The notes: generated by a model not told the origin, from the letters alone. 64,000 nt of DNA from Hymenobacter jejuensis (GCF_006337165.1 NZ_CP040896.1:3782001-3846000); one strand, 5' to 3'; shown: positions 18,327 to 30,937, counted from the stretch's first letter. Program-made: numbers and translations.

Positions 18327-19709
18327 TTACTTCGCTTTGTCTTTGTACGTGCGCTTCAGCCAGGCTTCGGGCACGGGCACAATGCAGATATTCATCGATC
18401 GGTTATCGGCCGAGAGCATGGCCGACTGAATCTGGATGCGGGTGCCGTCGGGGCTGAAGGTGGGATGCGGATGGTCGGCGGCAGTTTCCTTGTGGCCGGT
18501 GGTCAGCAGGATCATTTCCCGCGTGTGCCGGTCGATGAGGTAGAGGCTGCGCGAAAAATCGTCGCCCACGGCCCAACGGCCATCGGCTGAGCCGCTTACG
18601 TGCCACAAGCCACTGCCGCTGGGCGTCTGGCCCGCGATGGTCATTTCCCGCGTTCTCAGGTTTACAATGCCCAGGCCCGTTGGTTTTTCGCGGGTACCGG
18701 CCTCGCCCCAGCCCGCCTCCTGACCCGGATTGCGCGGGTCGCTGGGCTGCGTGCTGGCGGTGGCGGCTTCTTTGTTGAAGTTGATTTTGCGGTGCCCCAT
18801 GATGGCAAACGCCACCTCATCGCGCGTGATCACGGCTTCGTGCGTCACCCACTCGTAGTCGGCTTCGGGGTAGAGGGGGCGCAGGCCCGAGCCGTCGGCC
18901 AGTACCGTCCAGGTGCGTTGGGGCGACTTGCCGCCGGTTTCCCAGCAAAACACGATTTCGCCCGGCACCCAGGGGTTGGTCTGCACGTGGCCAATCTGAA
19001 ACGGCACCGACACCACGTGCTTAAACACCCCGGTTTTGAGGTTCATGCTGGCCAGCCCGGCCGGCCCGGCGCCCATGTTGCGCGGTCCGAAATTGCCCTC
19101 AATCTTGGTGTTCGCAGCTAAGTGCTTGGCTGCTTCGGCTTTACCTACGCGGAAATACACTACCTGTTCGTCGGCATCCAGCGCCATGTCGCCGCCGGCG
19201 CCCATTTCGGGCGGGGTGGTGCCGCACACGCGCTGGTACACCGAGGCCGGCTGCATCTTCCCGGCTTTGCTGTCGGCAAAAAGCTTGGCCAAATCCACCT
19301 CGATGATCTGCACGCTGGCTTCGGGGCTGGGGGTGGCGCCTTTGGCAGGCGTGCGCATGAAATACAGCTTCATCGACTTGCGGGCAATGTTGAGCATGCC
19401 CGTGTAACCGCCTTCCGTCACCTGTACCATCTCGCCGGTTTTCTCATTAACCGCCGTGGCCTCGCCCGGCACCCGCCTGGAGCGGAAAATAAGCCACTGC
19501 CCGTCCGAAGTCCATTGCGTGTGCGTCTGGTAGATCTTGGAATCGCCCTGGGGCGTGCTGGTCAGGAAGGTGAGCGGGGTGCCCGTCACGGGGTCTTTCA
19601 CCACTTTGCGCTCCGAAGGAAACCGCTTGCCAATTTGGGCATAGGCCGGCGTGGCCAGCAGCAGGGTGGCGCTCAGGGCCGCAAACAGCAAATTCGGAGT
19701 CCTTTTCAT
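18327..19709 (-). CDS. Secreted beta-propeller protein, oligogalacturonate lyase (PL22)-like
   Basis: 460-aa protein with a signal peptide from the ATG at 19709 (LLFAALSATLLLATPAYAQ). The mature N-terminus (FPSERKVVKDPVTGTPLTFL) and the C-terminal HPHPTFSPDGTRIQIQSAML resemble oligogalacturonate lyases, seven-bladed propellers that bind Mn2+ through His and Gln. The H-x-H pair and THEAVITRDEVAFAIMGHRK are the likely metal and active-site surroundings. PL22 enzymes break unsaturated pectin oligomers in the cytoplasm, but this protein is exported, so the activity is uncertain and it could be a related propeller with another role. Convergent with the permease gene, with no spacer. Confidence 0.7.
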   Translation of the reverse strand: MKRTPNLLFAALSATLLLATPAYAQIGKRFPSERKVVKDPVTGTPLTFLTSTPQGDSKIYQTHTQWTSDGQWLIFRSRRVPGEATAVNEKTGEMVQVTEGGYTGMLNIARKSMKLYFMRTPAKGATPSPEASVQIIEVDLAKLFADSKAGKMQPASVYQRVCGTTPPEMGAGGDMALDADEQVVYFRVGKAEAAKHLAANTKIEGNFGPRNMGAGPAGLASMNLKTGVFKHVVSVPFQIGHVQTNPWVPGEIVFCWETGGKSPQRTWTVLADGSGLRPLYPEADYEWVTHEAVITRDEVAFAIMGHRKINFNKEAATASTQPSDPRNPGQEAGWGEAGTREKPTGLGIVNLRTREMTIAGQTPSGSGLWHVSGSADGRWAVGDDFSRSLYLIDRHTREMILLTTGHKETAADHPHPTFSPDGTRIQIQSAMLSADNRSMNICIVPVPEAWLKRTYKDKAK

Positions 19710-19725
19710 GGCTAGACGCAACTAT

Positions 19726-19744
19726 TTGGTTATCAATAGATTAT
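19726..19744. repeat. AT-rich palindrome variant TTGGTTATCAA upstream of propeller gene
   Basis: TTGGTTATCAATAGATTATG differs by one base from TTGATTATCAATAGATTATA at 33955. It lies 16 bp upstream of the propeller start codon on the other strand. Confidence 0.45.
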
Positions 19745-19873
19745 GTGGATGCTTGGCCAATGCGCCCGCATCCGATAACCAAAGACGCCAGATCGCGCCG
19801 CCGTTCCGTCCTGCACCCTCCTGCTGGCCTGCCCGGCGCTTAAGTGCTCAGGCTATGTGAGTTGCGGCGTCGG

Positions 19874-21736
19874 CTATTCAAACCAGTGCACCACAAACGT
19901 GGTGCCTTCGCCTATGGTGCTGGTTACTTCCAGGTGCCCGTTGCGGTTATGGACGATGCGCTGCACCAAGTACAGGCCCACGCCCGCGCCGGGCAAGTCG
20001 GGGTGCTGCCGCTCGAAGAGGTTGAACGCCAGTTCCGGCGTATCATTCAGCTCCATGCCCATGCCGTTGTCCTGCACCCAAAGCTGGGGCTGCCCGCTGG
20101 CCGAAAGGGCGCTGCTTACTTTGATGTGCGGAGGCTGCTCGGGGTGCGCAAACTTGAGGGCGTTGCTGAGCAAATTATGAAGCACGCTGCGCAGGTTGGC
20201 GCGGCCATACGTGAGCGTAGGAGCCTGGCTAAAATCCAGATCGACAACAGCTTGGGCATCTTGCACTTGGGTACGCAAGCCCAGTAGTACTTCCTCGGCC
20301 ACGCTGCGCAAATCCAGCGACTCGACCGGCGCCGATAGCTCGCGCTGGTCCTGCACGGTGGCGGCCAAGTCGAAGAGCGTAACATCGAGCTGGTGCAGCG
20401 AATCTTCCACCATTTGCAGCAGGCGTTCTTCGTCGGGGTCGTGGAAGGAAGCCGCGCGGCGCAACTCCTCAAACAAGCCCCGAAGGTTGTGCAGCGGCTG
20501 TTTCAGGTCGTGGGAAGCGGTGTACACGAAGGTGTCCAGGTCGCGGTTGGTGCGGGCCAGCTCGTCGTACTGGGTTTGGAGCACTTCGCGCAGGCGGTGC
20601 TGATCATCGACGTCGGTGCAGGCGCCAAACCAGCGCGGGCCGCGGCTGTCTGTGAGCTGCCGCGCCCGGATGATGTGCCAGCGGTACTGCCCGTCGTGGC
20701 GCCGCATCCGGTACAGGCCTTCGTATTCTTCGCCCGTAGCCACGCACTGCACCCAGCGGCGGGCCGCAGCGGACTGCTCGTCGGGGGCCAGCAGCGCCAC
20801 CCAGCCCGTGGGGCCGAGCTCCTGCGTCGAGAGACCCGTGTACTGGCCGGTGTGCTGGTTGTAGTAGTCAATGAGTCCTTCCGCCGTGGCCGTCCAGATC
20901 AGCTGCGGAATGCTGTCGGCCAGGAAGCGCAGCTCGGCTTCGCCCCGGCGCAGGGCTTCGGCCAACTCCCGCTGGTCGTGCACCTCGGTCACGGCTCCGT
21001 GCCAGAACACGGGCTTGTCGGGGGCGTGCAGCTCGGGCAGGGCGCGGCTCAGGAGCCAGCGGTACTGCCCGTCGTGACGCCGCAAGCGGTATTCGTAGCT
21101 CCAACCGGTGCCAGCTTTCCGGGCTGCTTCCGACTGATACAGCACCCGCAGCCGGTCGTCGGGGTGAATCAGCAGCGGCCAGATGGCGTTCAGGTCGGTG
21201 GTAGGCGGCTGGCCCGTAAAGTAGTACCACTGCGGGCTGACGTACTCGTATTTGCCGGCGGCATCCACGGTAAACGTGATCTGCGGGGCCGTTTCGGTGA
21301 GCACGCGCAGGCGCGCATCGAGGCGGCGCGTTTCGAGGGCCAGCTCGTGGGCGCGTTGCCGGGCTTCTTCCTGCACCGTCACGTCCACGGCAAACAACAA
21401 CAGCCCGTTCACGGCGCCCGCATCGTCACTGGTCGGTTCGAGGGCGATATCGAAATAGCGGGGCGTAGGATGCTCGTCGCCGGGCTCCGTAATGGGCAAC
21501 CCGTAGGCTTTGGCTACAAACGGACTGCCCGAGCGGTACACCTGCTGCATCACCTCCAGCAAATCGGCCGGGATGGCGCCCGGATTCTCCGATAGCGGCT
21601 GCCCAAGCGGCATTTCGCTCCCCAGCACCGTGTGCATGACTTCATTCACAAAGCCGTAGCGCAATTCCGGCCCGAGCAGCGTGGCAACGCCCGCCGGCAT
21701 GTGCCGAAGAATTTTCTGTAGCTGTGGTTCGTGCAT
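19874..21736 (-). CDS. PAS-domain sensor histidine kinase
   Basis: 620-aa soluble kinase from the ATG at 21736 (MHEPQLQKILRHMPAGVATL). Three PAS domains are visible: residues about 10-115, 150-260 (APQITFTVDAAGKYEYVSPQ) and 275-390 (IPQLIWTATAEGLIDYYNQH). A HisKA dimerisation helix follows with phospho-acceptor His in TASHDLKQPLHNLR, then the ATPase domain (N box LSNALKFAHPEQ, G1 VQDNGMGMEL, G2 GAGVGLYLVQRIV). No membrane helix. It lies 92 bp downstream of the BLUF gene on the same strand, so it may receive or share a light signal. No response regulator is adjacent. Confidence 0.9.
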   Translation of the reverse strand: MHEPQLQKILRHMPAGVATLLGPELRYGFVNEVMHTVLGSEMPLGQPLSENPGAIPADLLEVMQQVYRSGSPFVAKAYGLPITEPGDEHPTPRYFDIALEPTSDDAGAVNGLLLFAVDVTVQEEARQRAHELALETRRLDARLRVLTETAPQITFTVDAAGKYEYVSPQWYYFTGQPPTTDLNAIWPLLIHPDDRLRVLYQSEAARKAGTGWSYEYRLRRHDGQYRWLLSRALPELHAPDKPVFWHGAVTEVHDQRELAEALRRGEAELRFLADSIPQLIWTATAEGLIDYYNQHTGQYTGLSTQELGPTGWVALLAPDEQSAAARRWVQCVATGEEYEGLYRMRRHDGQYRWHIIRARQLTDSRGPRWFGACTDVDDQHRLREVLQTQYDELARTNRDLDTFVYTASHDLKQPLHNLRGLFEELRRAASFHDPDEERLLQMVEDSLHQLDVTLFDLAATVQDQRELSAPVESLDLRSVAEEVLLGLRTQVQDAQAVVDLDFSQAPTLTYGRANLRSVLHNLLSNALKFAHPEQPPHIKVSSALSASGQPQLWVQDNGMGMELNDTPELAFNLFERQHPDLPGAGVGLYLVQRIVHNRNGHLEVTSTIGEGTTFVVHWFE

Positions 21737-21828
21737 GACAAAAGGGTGGGGCAGAGCGGGGAAGTAGCAGGGCCGCAGCAAAAGCGACCGCGACGAAAGA
21801 GGGCAGGAGTAGTAAAAAAAACCTAAGG

Positions 21829-22275
21829 TTAGACAGAAACCGGCTCGCTTGGGGCCTTATTGGCGCCGAAAACGGCCAGGCGCACGAGGTCCACCAGCAG
21901 GGCGTCGGCAATGCTCATGTTGTCGGGCACAATGGATGCTTCTTCGGGCATAAAAAACCCTTGCAAAGCCCGGAATCCTTCCGTTTCGATGGGGTGAAAG
22001 GCCATGCTCCAGTCGGCGAAGCTGCGGGCAGCGATGGGCTTGTCGGCCAGCTTCACCACGTGGGAATGGCGACCGTCGCGCGCAATTTTTTCAAACAGCG
22101 GCTCCAGCACTTCTGGCTCGCCCTCAATGAGCTGCGCGATGTTTCCGTGGCTGTAAAACAAGACGCCCGTGACGTTGTGGGCGGCGTTATCGCGGCGGCA
22201 CTGCTCCAGCAGGGCCTGCAAATCGGCGTCGGAAAGCGGCCGTACCGCCCGACTCATGTAAATAATGTGAATCAT
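21829..22275 (-). CDS. BLUF-domain blue-light photoreceptor
   Basis: 148-aa protein starting at the ATG at 22275 (MIHIIYMSRAVRPLSDADLQ). All key FAD-pocket residues of the BLUF family are present: Tyr and Ser in IIYMSRA, Asn in AAHNVTGVLFYSHG, Gln in NIAQLIEGE, and the DWSMAF segment with the semi-conserved Trp. BLUF domains sense blue light through FAD and act by docking to partners; this one has only a short C-terminal tail and no output domain. The histidine kinase directly downstream is the natural candidate partner. Confidence 0.93.
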   Translation of the reverse strand: MIHIIYMSRAVRPLSDADLQALLEQCRRDNAAHNVTGVLFYSHGNIAQLIEGEPEVLEPLFEKIARDGRHSHVVKLADKPIAARSFADWSMAFHPIETEGFRALQGFFMPEEASIVPDNMSIADALLVDLVRLAVFGANKAPSEPVSV

Positions 22276-22741
22276 ACGAAAAAAAGTAGCGCTGCTGCTT
22301 TCTGCGCTGCGGAACGGCACCAGATCAGCAGCGCGGACTGTGGTAGGAAGAAGGGGTAACGGTCGAGCTTGCAAAATACGCGGGACGGAAAAGATAGTTA
22401 GACTATCGGCCCGCTGCGCCCTCATCGGCTGTGGTCCTTGCTGTCTTTTCTCCTGCACCCCCGACTGCTCAGGGCAAATGCCCGCTCTGTTTCTTCTTCC
22501 GACCGCAAATTTAGCTTTCCCCGCCGGATTCCGGAACACTTCCAAGTCGCCGCAGCCTGGGTAGGTGGAGCAGTACTGGTTTTACGGCCACTTGTTCGTT
22601 GTTCTTGTTAATAGTTAAGTAATTGATAATCAAACATTTAAATTGTGAGAATAAGGCCCGATAAAATGGGTATAACCTTCCTCAGCCAGTGTAGTATGCA
22701 GAAAGTAGGTCCTGTTTTCCCACCCAACTTTTTGCTGCATC
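22276..22741. other. 466-bp intergenic region with AT-rich element
   Basis: This region separates the divergent BLUF and hydrophilic-protein genes. It holds an exact copy of TTGATAATCAA at 22623-22633 in an AT-rich stretch (22605-22650), about 110 bp upstream of the downstream ATG. No reading frame here looks like a gene. It presumably contains both promoters. Confidence 0.6.
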
Positions 22742-23296
22742 ATGGCTACTCACAATCAGCCCGACGACGAGTTGAATACCCCCACCGATCCGGCCCAGCT
22801 CGGCGCGGATCAGGCCCCGGTCTCGCAGCCCGAAGACGACCCGCGCGACATGTCCACGGTACGGGCAAGCGCCAGTGATTTCCGCGATGGCGTAGGCTTG
22901 CGCAGTCCTCGGCAAGACGCCAACTCGGGCGGCTCGGACATGGGCCAGGGCTCCGACTTCGACCGACAGCGGCGCCAAGGCGCGGCCGGCACCGGCGACA
23001 ACTCCGGCGCCGTAGGCCGCGGCGAAGGCATGGGCCGCGCCGGGTTCAACAACGACGAAGACCGCGGATACGACCAAAGCGGCCAGCGCGGGGGCGTGGG
23101 GAGCAGCGGTGGTCGCGAAGACCTTTCCGACCGCAACCCCGACACCCAGCAAAATCCCTTCACGGGCGAGTTCGAGCTCCACAACCGGCCCGACGATGCG
23201 CTGACCCAGCGCATCGGCATGAACAACCCTAACCCCGCCAAGCCGGACCAGAACTCAGATGAAGCAGAACAAGCCGGCAACTCCACCGCGCCCTGA
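22742..23296 (+). CDS. Low-complexity hydrophilic protein
   Basis: 184-aa protein made almost entirely of Gly, Asp, Ser, Gln, Asn, Arg and Pro, with no hydrophobic core, signal peptide or cysteine. It is predicted to be intrinsically disordered. Its composition (DFRDGVGLRSPRQDANSGGS and similar) resembles stress-related hydrophilins, but no family was recognised. Translation of ATG GCT ACT at 22742 is supported by consistent codon use to the stop and a strong terminator right after. Function unknown. Confidence 0.65.
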   Translation: MATHNQPDDELNTPTDPAQLGADQAPVSQPEDDPRDMSTVRASASDFRDGVGLRSPRQDANSGGSDMGQGSDFDRQRRQGAAGTGDNSGAVGRGEGMGRAGFNNDEDRGYDQSGQRGGVGSSGGREDLSDRNPDTQQNPFTGEFELHNRPDDALTQRIGMNNPNPAKPDQNSDEAEQAGNSTAP

Positions 23297-23308
23297 ACGG
23301 AGCAGAGC

Positions 23309-23364
23309 ATCTGTATGAAAAAAGCGCCAACTGCATCGGCAGTTGGCGCTTTTTTCATACAGAT
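23309..23364. terminator. Strong bidirectional intrinsic terminator, 26-bp perfect stem
   Basis: Two 26-nt arms pair without a mismatch around an ATCG loop. The GC-rich inner part (AAGCGCCAACTGC) is flanked by A6 and T6 runs, so it can end transcription from both sides: the hydrophilic-protein gene and the convergent esterase gene. Confidence 0.9.
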
Positions 23365-23396
23365 ATTTTGGCAGCAGCTTGTAACTGCCTGATAGT

Positions 23397-24269
23397 CTAT
23401 TTCTTACTAGGCACTGGGTTAAGCAGCCGTAACGCGTTGAATACGGCTTGATGCGTGATGGTCGCGTGGTTTTCCTCGGGCAAGTAGTCGAAGTGGATGC
23501 GCAGATTTGGGTTTTTGAGCAACATCAGCTTTTCCACCAGCAGGTTGGCATCAACTTCCATCACATGCGGAATGTCGCTTGGACCCAGTCCCTCTTTTCC
23601 GACGCCGATGTAAACGCCTTTGGGCGATTTGATGACCTGGTTCATCGCTTCAAGGTTCAGGTTGAGCAGCGAGCCGTTGTCCCACCAAAGGCTGGGGCTG
23701 ACGATGATGTATTGGCTAAACAGATTGGGCTTTTTCAGCAGGACCTCGGTGGCCAAAAGCCCCGCCAGCGATTGCCCGATCAGGGTTTTAGAAGCTGCGG
23801 TTTTGTATTTAGCCTGAATGTAGGGCTGTAACTCGCTCTCCAGAAAGGCGATAAATTTATCCGAGTGCCCAGCGGTGGGGTATCGTTTTTTGTCGGCCTC
23901 AATGGTAGTGGCATAGGTGAAATCCCGCTTTCGGTCCACATTGGCAATTCCCACAATGATTGACTTGGGCACCCGTTCTATCCAGGAGAAATTATTGAAC
24001 TGGTAAAGGCCTACGACATGGATGAAGTCTTCATCCGCGGAGCCATCGAGCAGATACACCACCGGATACCGGGTCGTGTCCTTATCGCTGTAGCCTTCGG
24101 GGACATAAATATTGAGGATTCGCTTCTCGGCCAACACTTTAGACTGTATTTCGCGGACAGACCCCAATACAAAAGGCCGGCTTTGGTCGGCGTTTTGAGC
24201 CTTCTTCTTCGTTTGGCCAAAACATAAGGTAGTTAGAAAAGACAGTAGAAGTATGAAATTGATTTTCAA
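23397..24269 (-). CDS. Secreted alpha/beta-hydrolase, putative esterase
   Basis: About 290 aa. The core is a Fes/esterase-D type hydrolase: ILNIYVPEGYSDKDTTRYPV, VVYLLDGSADEDFIHVVGLY, nucleophile elbow TLIGQSLAGLLATEVL, and the likely catalytic His in PEENHATITHQAV. The best signal peptide begins at a TTG codon at 24269 (KINFILLLSFLTTLCFGQ), which I chose; the frame is open to an ATG at 24419, but that start would add 50 non-signal residues and overlap the upstream DUF4386 gene. Related enzymes cleave acyl esters or siderophores. The gene is visibly more AT-rich than its neighbours, which may indicate transfer. Confidence 0.75.
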   Translation of the reverse strand: MKINFILLLSFLTTLCFGQTKKKAQNADQSRPFVLGSVREIQSKVLAEKRILNIYVPEGYSDKDTTRYPVVYLLDGSADEDFIHVVGLYQFNNFSWIERVPKSIIVGIANVDRKRDFTYATTIEADKKRYPTAGHSDKFIAFLESELQPYIQAKYKTAASKTLIGQSLAGLLATEVLLKKPNLFSQYIIVSPSLWWDNGSLLNLNLEAMNQVIKSPKGVYIGVGKEGLGPSDIPHVMEVDANLLVEKLMLLKNPNLRIHFDYLPEENHATITHQAVFNALRLLNPVPSKK

Positions 24270-24346
24270 GCAGTTATGCAGTTTGAAGTTGGCGGTGGAA
24301 TTTGTCCTAGTGATGTAGTGGTGGCGTGAATTGCCGATAACGCCAC

Positions 24347-25084
24347 TCAGCCATGTTCCGGGCTTACGTGGGTTTCCCATTTCGGAAGGTTGACGCCCTT
24401 TACGAGAAGCCACAGACAAAATGCCAATTCTCCGATAAAGGAAGGAAGCAGAATCGCGGGAAATAACAGGTTCGCAACGGCGGGAGCCAGGAGCAGGGCA
24501 AAGCTATTGGTGAGGTAACATAAGCCGGCAATCTGCATCAACACCCCTATAAACCGGGGCAGATAACCCGATCTGAAAATCAAATACCCTAGCACAAGGC
24601 AGGCAAAACCAAAGAATATTAGGCCGATGCCAAAGCCGTTGCTGTACGATTTGATAAACACATAGGCCAGCGCATGCAGCTGCTGGGGCTGGAATGCCTT
24701 TAGGTAATCGGCGCTTCCCAGTAGAAATAAAGCCACCAAAAGGCTTAGGTCGAAGGCAACCAAAACCGCGGTCTGGATCGACGTGAAAAGCAACGCCAGC
24801 AACGCCAGATGCTTGTTTACGGGCCGCAGCAGCACGTAAAAGATCAGCATCAACGGCACATCGCAAATATGCGTGATTAGGTCGACAGCAATGCCACTGC
24901 GCCACAGCAACTGCGAAGCCATGATGTTATGCGCCGTAGCGGTAGCGTCGCCGGATACCACAAGCTTGCCTCTGACGAAGAGCTCTCCGAAGATGCCGGT
25001 AGCTATGATAACCAGATAAAGCGCTCCGCCGATTCGGGCGTAAACCTGCGGGGAAGTTTTGCCTGTGTATATGCCCGAGTCCAT
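24347..25084 (-). CDS. DUF4386 membrane protein
   Basis: 245-aa integral membrane protein with about six hydrophobic helices and the DUF4386 opening (YARIGGALYLVIIATGIFGE, LFVRGKLVVSGDATATAHNI). Function of the family is unknown; members are often near regulators or stress genes in Bacteroidota. It lies upstream of the esterase on the same strand and could be co-transcribed. The ATG at 25084 gives MDSGIYTGKTSPQVYARIGG. Confidence 0.8.
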   Translation of the reverse strand: MDSGIYTGKTSPQVYARIGGALYLVIIATGIFGELFVRGKLVVSGDATATAHNIMASQLLWRSGIAVDLITHICDVPLMLIFYVLLRPVNKHLALLALLFTSIQTAVLVAFDLSLLVALFLLGSADYLKAFQPQQLHALAYVFIKSYSNGFGIGLIFFGFACLVLGYLIFRSGYLPRFIGVLMQIAGLCYLTNSFALLLAPAVANLLFPAILLPSFIGELAFCLWLLVKGVNLPKWETHVSPEHG

Positions 25085-25282
25085 TGCCTTGGTTTGTTAA
25101 GGAACGCTGTCTGTGTGGGTTTGCAATGCGGTCGCGCCGGCCGCGGATGGTAGGACGGCGTCGTTGGAGCGTATGCGAGGTTCTCGTTTTCTCATCCTGC
25201 GGGGTGCAGGATGAGATCATATTTGTAGATGCTGATATATAAGGTGTTATGTATAGAACAAGTGTAAGCCAGTACTATAAAA

Positions 25283-26467
25283 TCAGGCTTTCTGATACAC
25301 TTTAGCCGGCCCTAATTTCTTTTGCAGCCACCGCCGCACGGGCTCGTCGTACAGTTTAAGACACGCATACGCCAACGCGACGCTGGATGCCAACACTAAC
25401 AAAGCCACCGGAAATGCTTCGCGTATCGGAATTTTATTGTCCTGCACCCACGCCGTGTAGGTGTAAATAAGCGGGTAATGCGTGATGTAAATCGGGTACG
25501 ATATGTCGCCGAAAAACTTACATACCCGCGCCGAGAAATTGCTTTTTACTGCGCCGCTCGCGCCCAGAAATACAATCAGCGGGAAAACAAAGATGATGCT
25601 GAACGACTCGTAAAGTCCGTTCAGCCACAAGCGGTCGGCGCCGCCAATTCGGGGCATGGCGAACACGGCTAGTATCAACAGGCTACAGTATAGAAAAGCG
25701 TTATTTACGCGGGTCAATTTAATCGTGCGACAGAGTAACAGGCCGGCGAAAAAAGGATACAAAACCCGCGCAAATCCCACATGCAATTGTTCGGGAGTAA
25801 GCGACCAGCCGCCAATAACGTCGCCATTCGGACCGGTAATTGTCAGGTGAATCAGGAAGCAGGCGGATAAAAACACCAACACGGCCAGGGCAGTATTCGA
25901 GAATTTCCGGACGAAAAGCGCGTAGAGAATGTTGGCGACATACTCAAAGAACAGTGACCAGCCGGGGCCATCCAGCGGGTGCATCTCCTGCCAGCCCCGG
26001 ATATCCAGGGACGGCGGCAGCGGCAGCAGCGTAAACCCAATGAGCATCACCAGCAGCATTTTCCAGACGGGCACTTCCGCGATCATTGGAAACAGCTTGG
26101 AGGCCTGAAAATAGAAGAACGCGGCCCCCACAATCATGCCCATCACCACCATCGGCTGCAACCGGACCAGCCGGCGCTTGAAGAACTCGCCAATGCTCAT
26201 TTTCTGCCAGCGGTCGTCGTAGGCATAGCCAATCACGAAGCCGGACAGCAAAAAGAAAAAATCCACGGCCAGGTAGCCGTGGTTGATGATTTGGTCGAGG
26301 TGGCTGGTGGCATGAGCTTCAAAAAGGTGAAAGATCACCACCAGCACCGCAGCGACTCCACGCAAGCCGTCGAGGATGGCGTAATGCGGTTTTGAGGGCA
26401 ACGGCGCGTTTTCCAAAGGCTGCGTTTCTAAATGGTTGGAGTAGCTGTTTTCGGGTCTAATCTTCAC
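25283..26467 (-). CDS. Membrane acyltransferase, OafA/YrhL family
   Basis: 394-aa acyltransferase-3 protein with about ten membrane helices. The family motifs are present: YAILDGLRGVAAVLVVIFHL with the catalytic His near residue 43, FFLLSGFVIGYAYDDRW, the FKRRLVRLQPMVVMG stretch, and SYPIYITHYPLIYTYTAWVQ. These enzymes move acetyl or other acyl groups across or onto extracellular sugars, such as O-antigen, Nod factor or peptidoglycan. The acceptor is unknown and no polysaccharide genes adjoin it. Stands alone between DUF4386 and the toxin-antitoxin pair. Confidence 0.88.
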   Translation of the reverse strand: MKIRPENSYSNHLETQPLENAPLPSKPHYAILDGLRGVAAVLVVIFHLFEAHATSHLDQIINHGYLAVDFFFLLSGFVIGYAYDDRWQKMSIGEFFKRRLVRLQPMVVMGMIVGAAFFYFQASKLFPMIAEVPVWKMLLVMLIGFTLLPLPPSLDIRGWQEMHPLDGPGWSLFFEYVANILYALFVRKFSNTALAVLVFLSACFLIHLTITGPNGDVIGGWSLTPEQLHVGFARVLYPFFAGLLLCRTIKLTRVNNAFLYCSLLILAVFAMPRIGGADRLWLNGLYESFSIIFVFPLIVFLGASGAVKSNFSARVCKFFGDISYPIYITHYPLIYTYTAWVQDNKIPIREAFPVALLVLASSVALAYACLKLYDEPVRRWLQKKLGPAKVYQKA

Positions 26468-26734
26468 TTTTGGCCTGTTGCATGCGACCTGCGATTGTGC
26501 AGGCTCGCCGTGGCGGGCGCTTGCCGTGCATTGCTGCCCGCAAAGCTGGCTGGCCTAAGATACAGGACCAAATAAGTATCTGCGCAATGTCGCTGATTTT
26601 CAGGCTCTGCCCGGCTTGTGTTTGTTTGAAATAACGCTAGGCAAGAAGCAAAAGAAGTGCTTGCTGTGGAGGCTTTCTCTAATCCCGCTTGGTTTATTGT
26701 TACTTTTAACATCCCTTTTACACAGCCCCGTTTA

Positions 26735-26974
26735 ATGCGTATGGACGCCTCCAGCATCACTGCATACATTGAGCTTAACCCCCAGGTCCGCTTTGGCAAA
26801 CCGGTGGTAAAAGGCACGCGCACGACGGTAGCCGAAGTGCTGGAAATGCTCGCCAATGGCATGAGCGCAGCGGAAATAGAGAAGGACTTCCCGGCAATCG
26901 GGGCCGCGCAAATAAGGGCCTGCTTGCTCTATGCAGCCTATAAGGAAAGCGTGGTGTTGCTGTCGGTAGCCTAG
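26735..26974 (+). CDS. DUF433 antitoxin
   Basis: 79-aa protein typical of DUF433 (VapB-like winged helix): ELNPQVRFGKPVVKGTRTTV, then AEVLEMLANGMSAAEIEKDF and LLYAAYKESV. It binds DNA and its toxin partner. The start was taken at the ATG at 26735 because upstream in-frame sequence (from 26657) is not similar to the family; 26741 is an alternative. The toxin gene begins 6 bp downstream. Confidence 0.85.
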   Translation: MRMDASSITAYIELNPQVRFGKPVVKGTRTTVAEVLEMLANGMSAAEIEKDFPAIGAAQIRACLLYAAYKESVVLLSVA

Positions 26975-26980
26975 GCTCTC

Positions 26981-27322
26981 ATGCGCTTGCTCCTTGATGA
27001 GAATATCTCGTGGCGTTTAGCAGCTTACTTGCAGCCATACTGCGCTGAAGTGCTGCACGTACGAGACATCGGCTTGGCCAACAGTCCCGATACTACCATT
27101 TGGCGCTACGCCCGGCAGCATGGTTATGATATCATAACCAAAGACGAAGATTTCCTGCGACTGGTTATTACGGAAGGCTTTCCCCCGCGCATAGTAGCCG
27201 TACAGAATGCACAGATACCAGTAGGTAAATTGGCCGAATTCCTGTTAGCTCGCTTATCGCAATTACAAGAGTTCTTGGGCGAACAGAAGGAGTTTGGCTT
27301 GCTGTTGCTACGCTTGCCCTAG
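26981..27322 (+). CDS. DUF5615 PIN-like toxin
   Basis: 113-aa PIN-fold protein. Conserved acidic residues appear in MRLLLDENISWRLAAYL, VRDIGLANSPDTTIW and YDIITKDEDFLRL, which together form the PIN-type metal site. Such proteins are RNase-like toxins paired with DUF433 antitoxins. The adjacent 6-bp spacing shows an operon. No mobile genes adjoin. Confidence 0.88.
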   Translation: MRLLLDENISWRLAAYLQPYCAEVLHVRDIGLANSPDTTIWRYARQHGYDIITKDEDFLRLVITEGFPPRIVAVQNAQIPVGKLAEFLLARLSQLQEFLGEQKEFGLLLLRLP

Positions 27323-27355
27323 TTACCAAGAATCAGAAAATGAGCCCCAAAGCAA

Positions 27356-27391
27356 AAGAAGCCCTAGCTGCGAAGGCGGCTAGAGCTTCTT
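27356..27391. terminator. Hairpin after the toxin-antitoxin pair
   Basis: AAGAAGCCCTAGC and GCTAGAGCTTCTT pair over 13 positions with one mismatch, around a 10-nt loop. A second small hairpin (CACGAGC/GCTCGTG) is at 27456-27474, before the convergent helicase gene. Confidence 0.5.
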
Positions 27392-27550
27392 GTTATGGTC
27401 AGTGATGCGTTGCCGATTTCGCGGCAGTGACGTGCAACATCCACTCATGGACAGTCACGAGCCACAAGCTCGTGCCAGTTGAAACTTACTGCCATTTAAA
27501 AAGTATGCGTATTTGGTAAGAGATTTATTCATCTCATTGCTCTATTCTCT

Positions 27551-30937
<3,387 letters not shown>

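Noticed and set aside
23397..26467. A recently acquired island
   Set aside because: Somewhat lower GC was noted, but there are no integrase, transposase or direct-repeat boundaries to support it.
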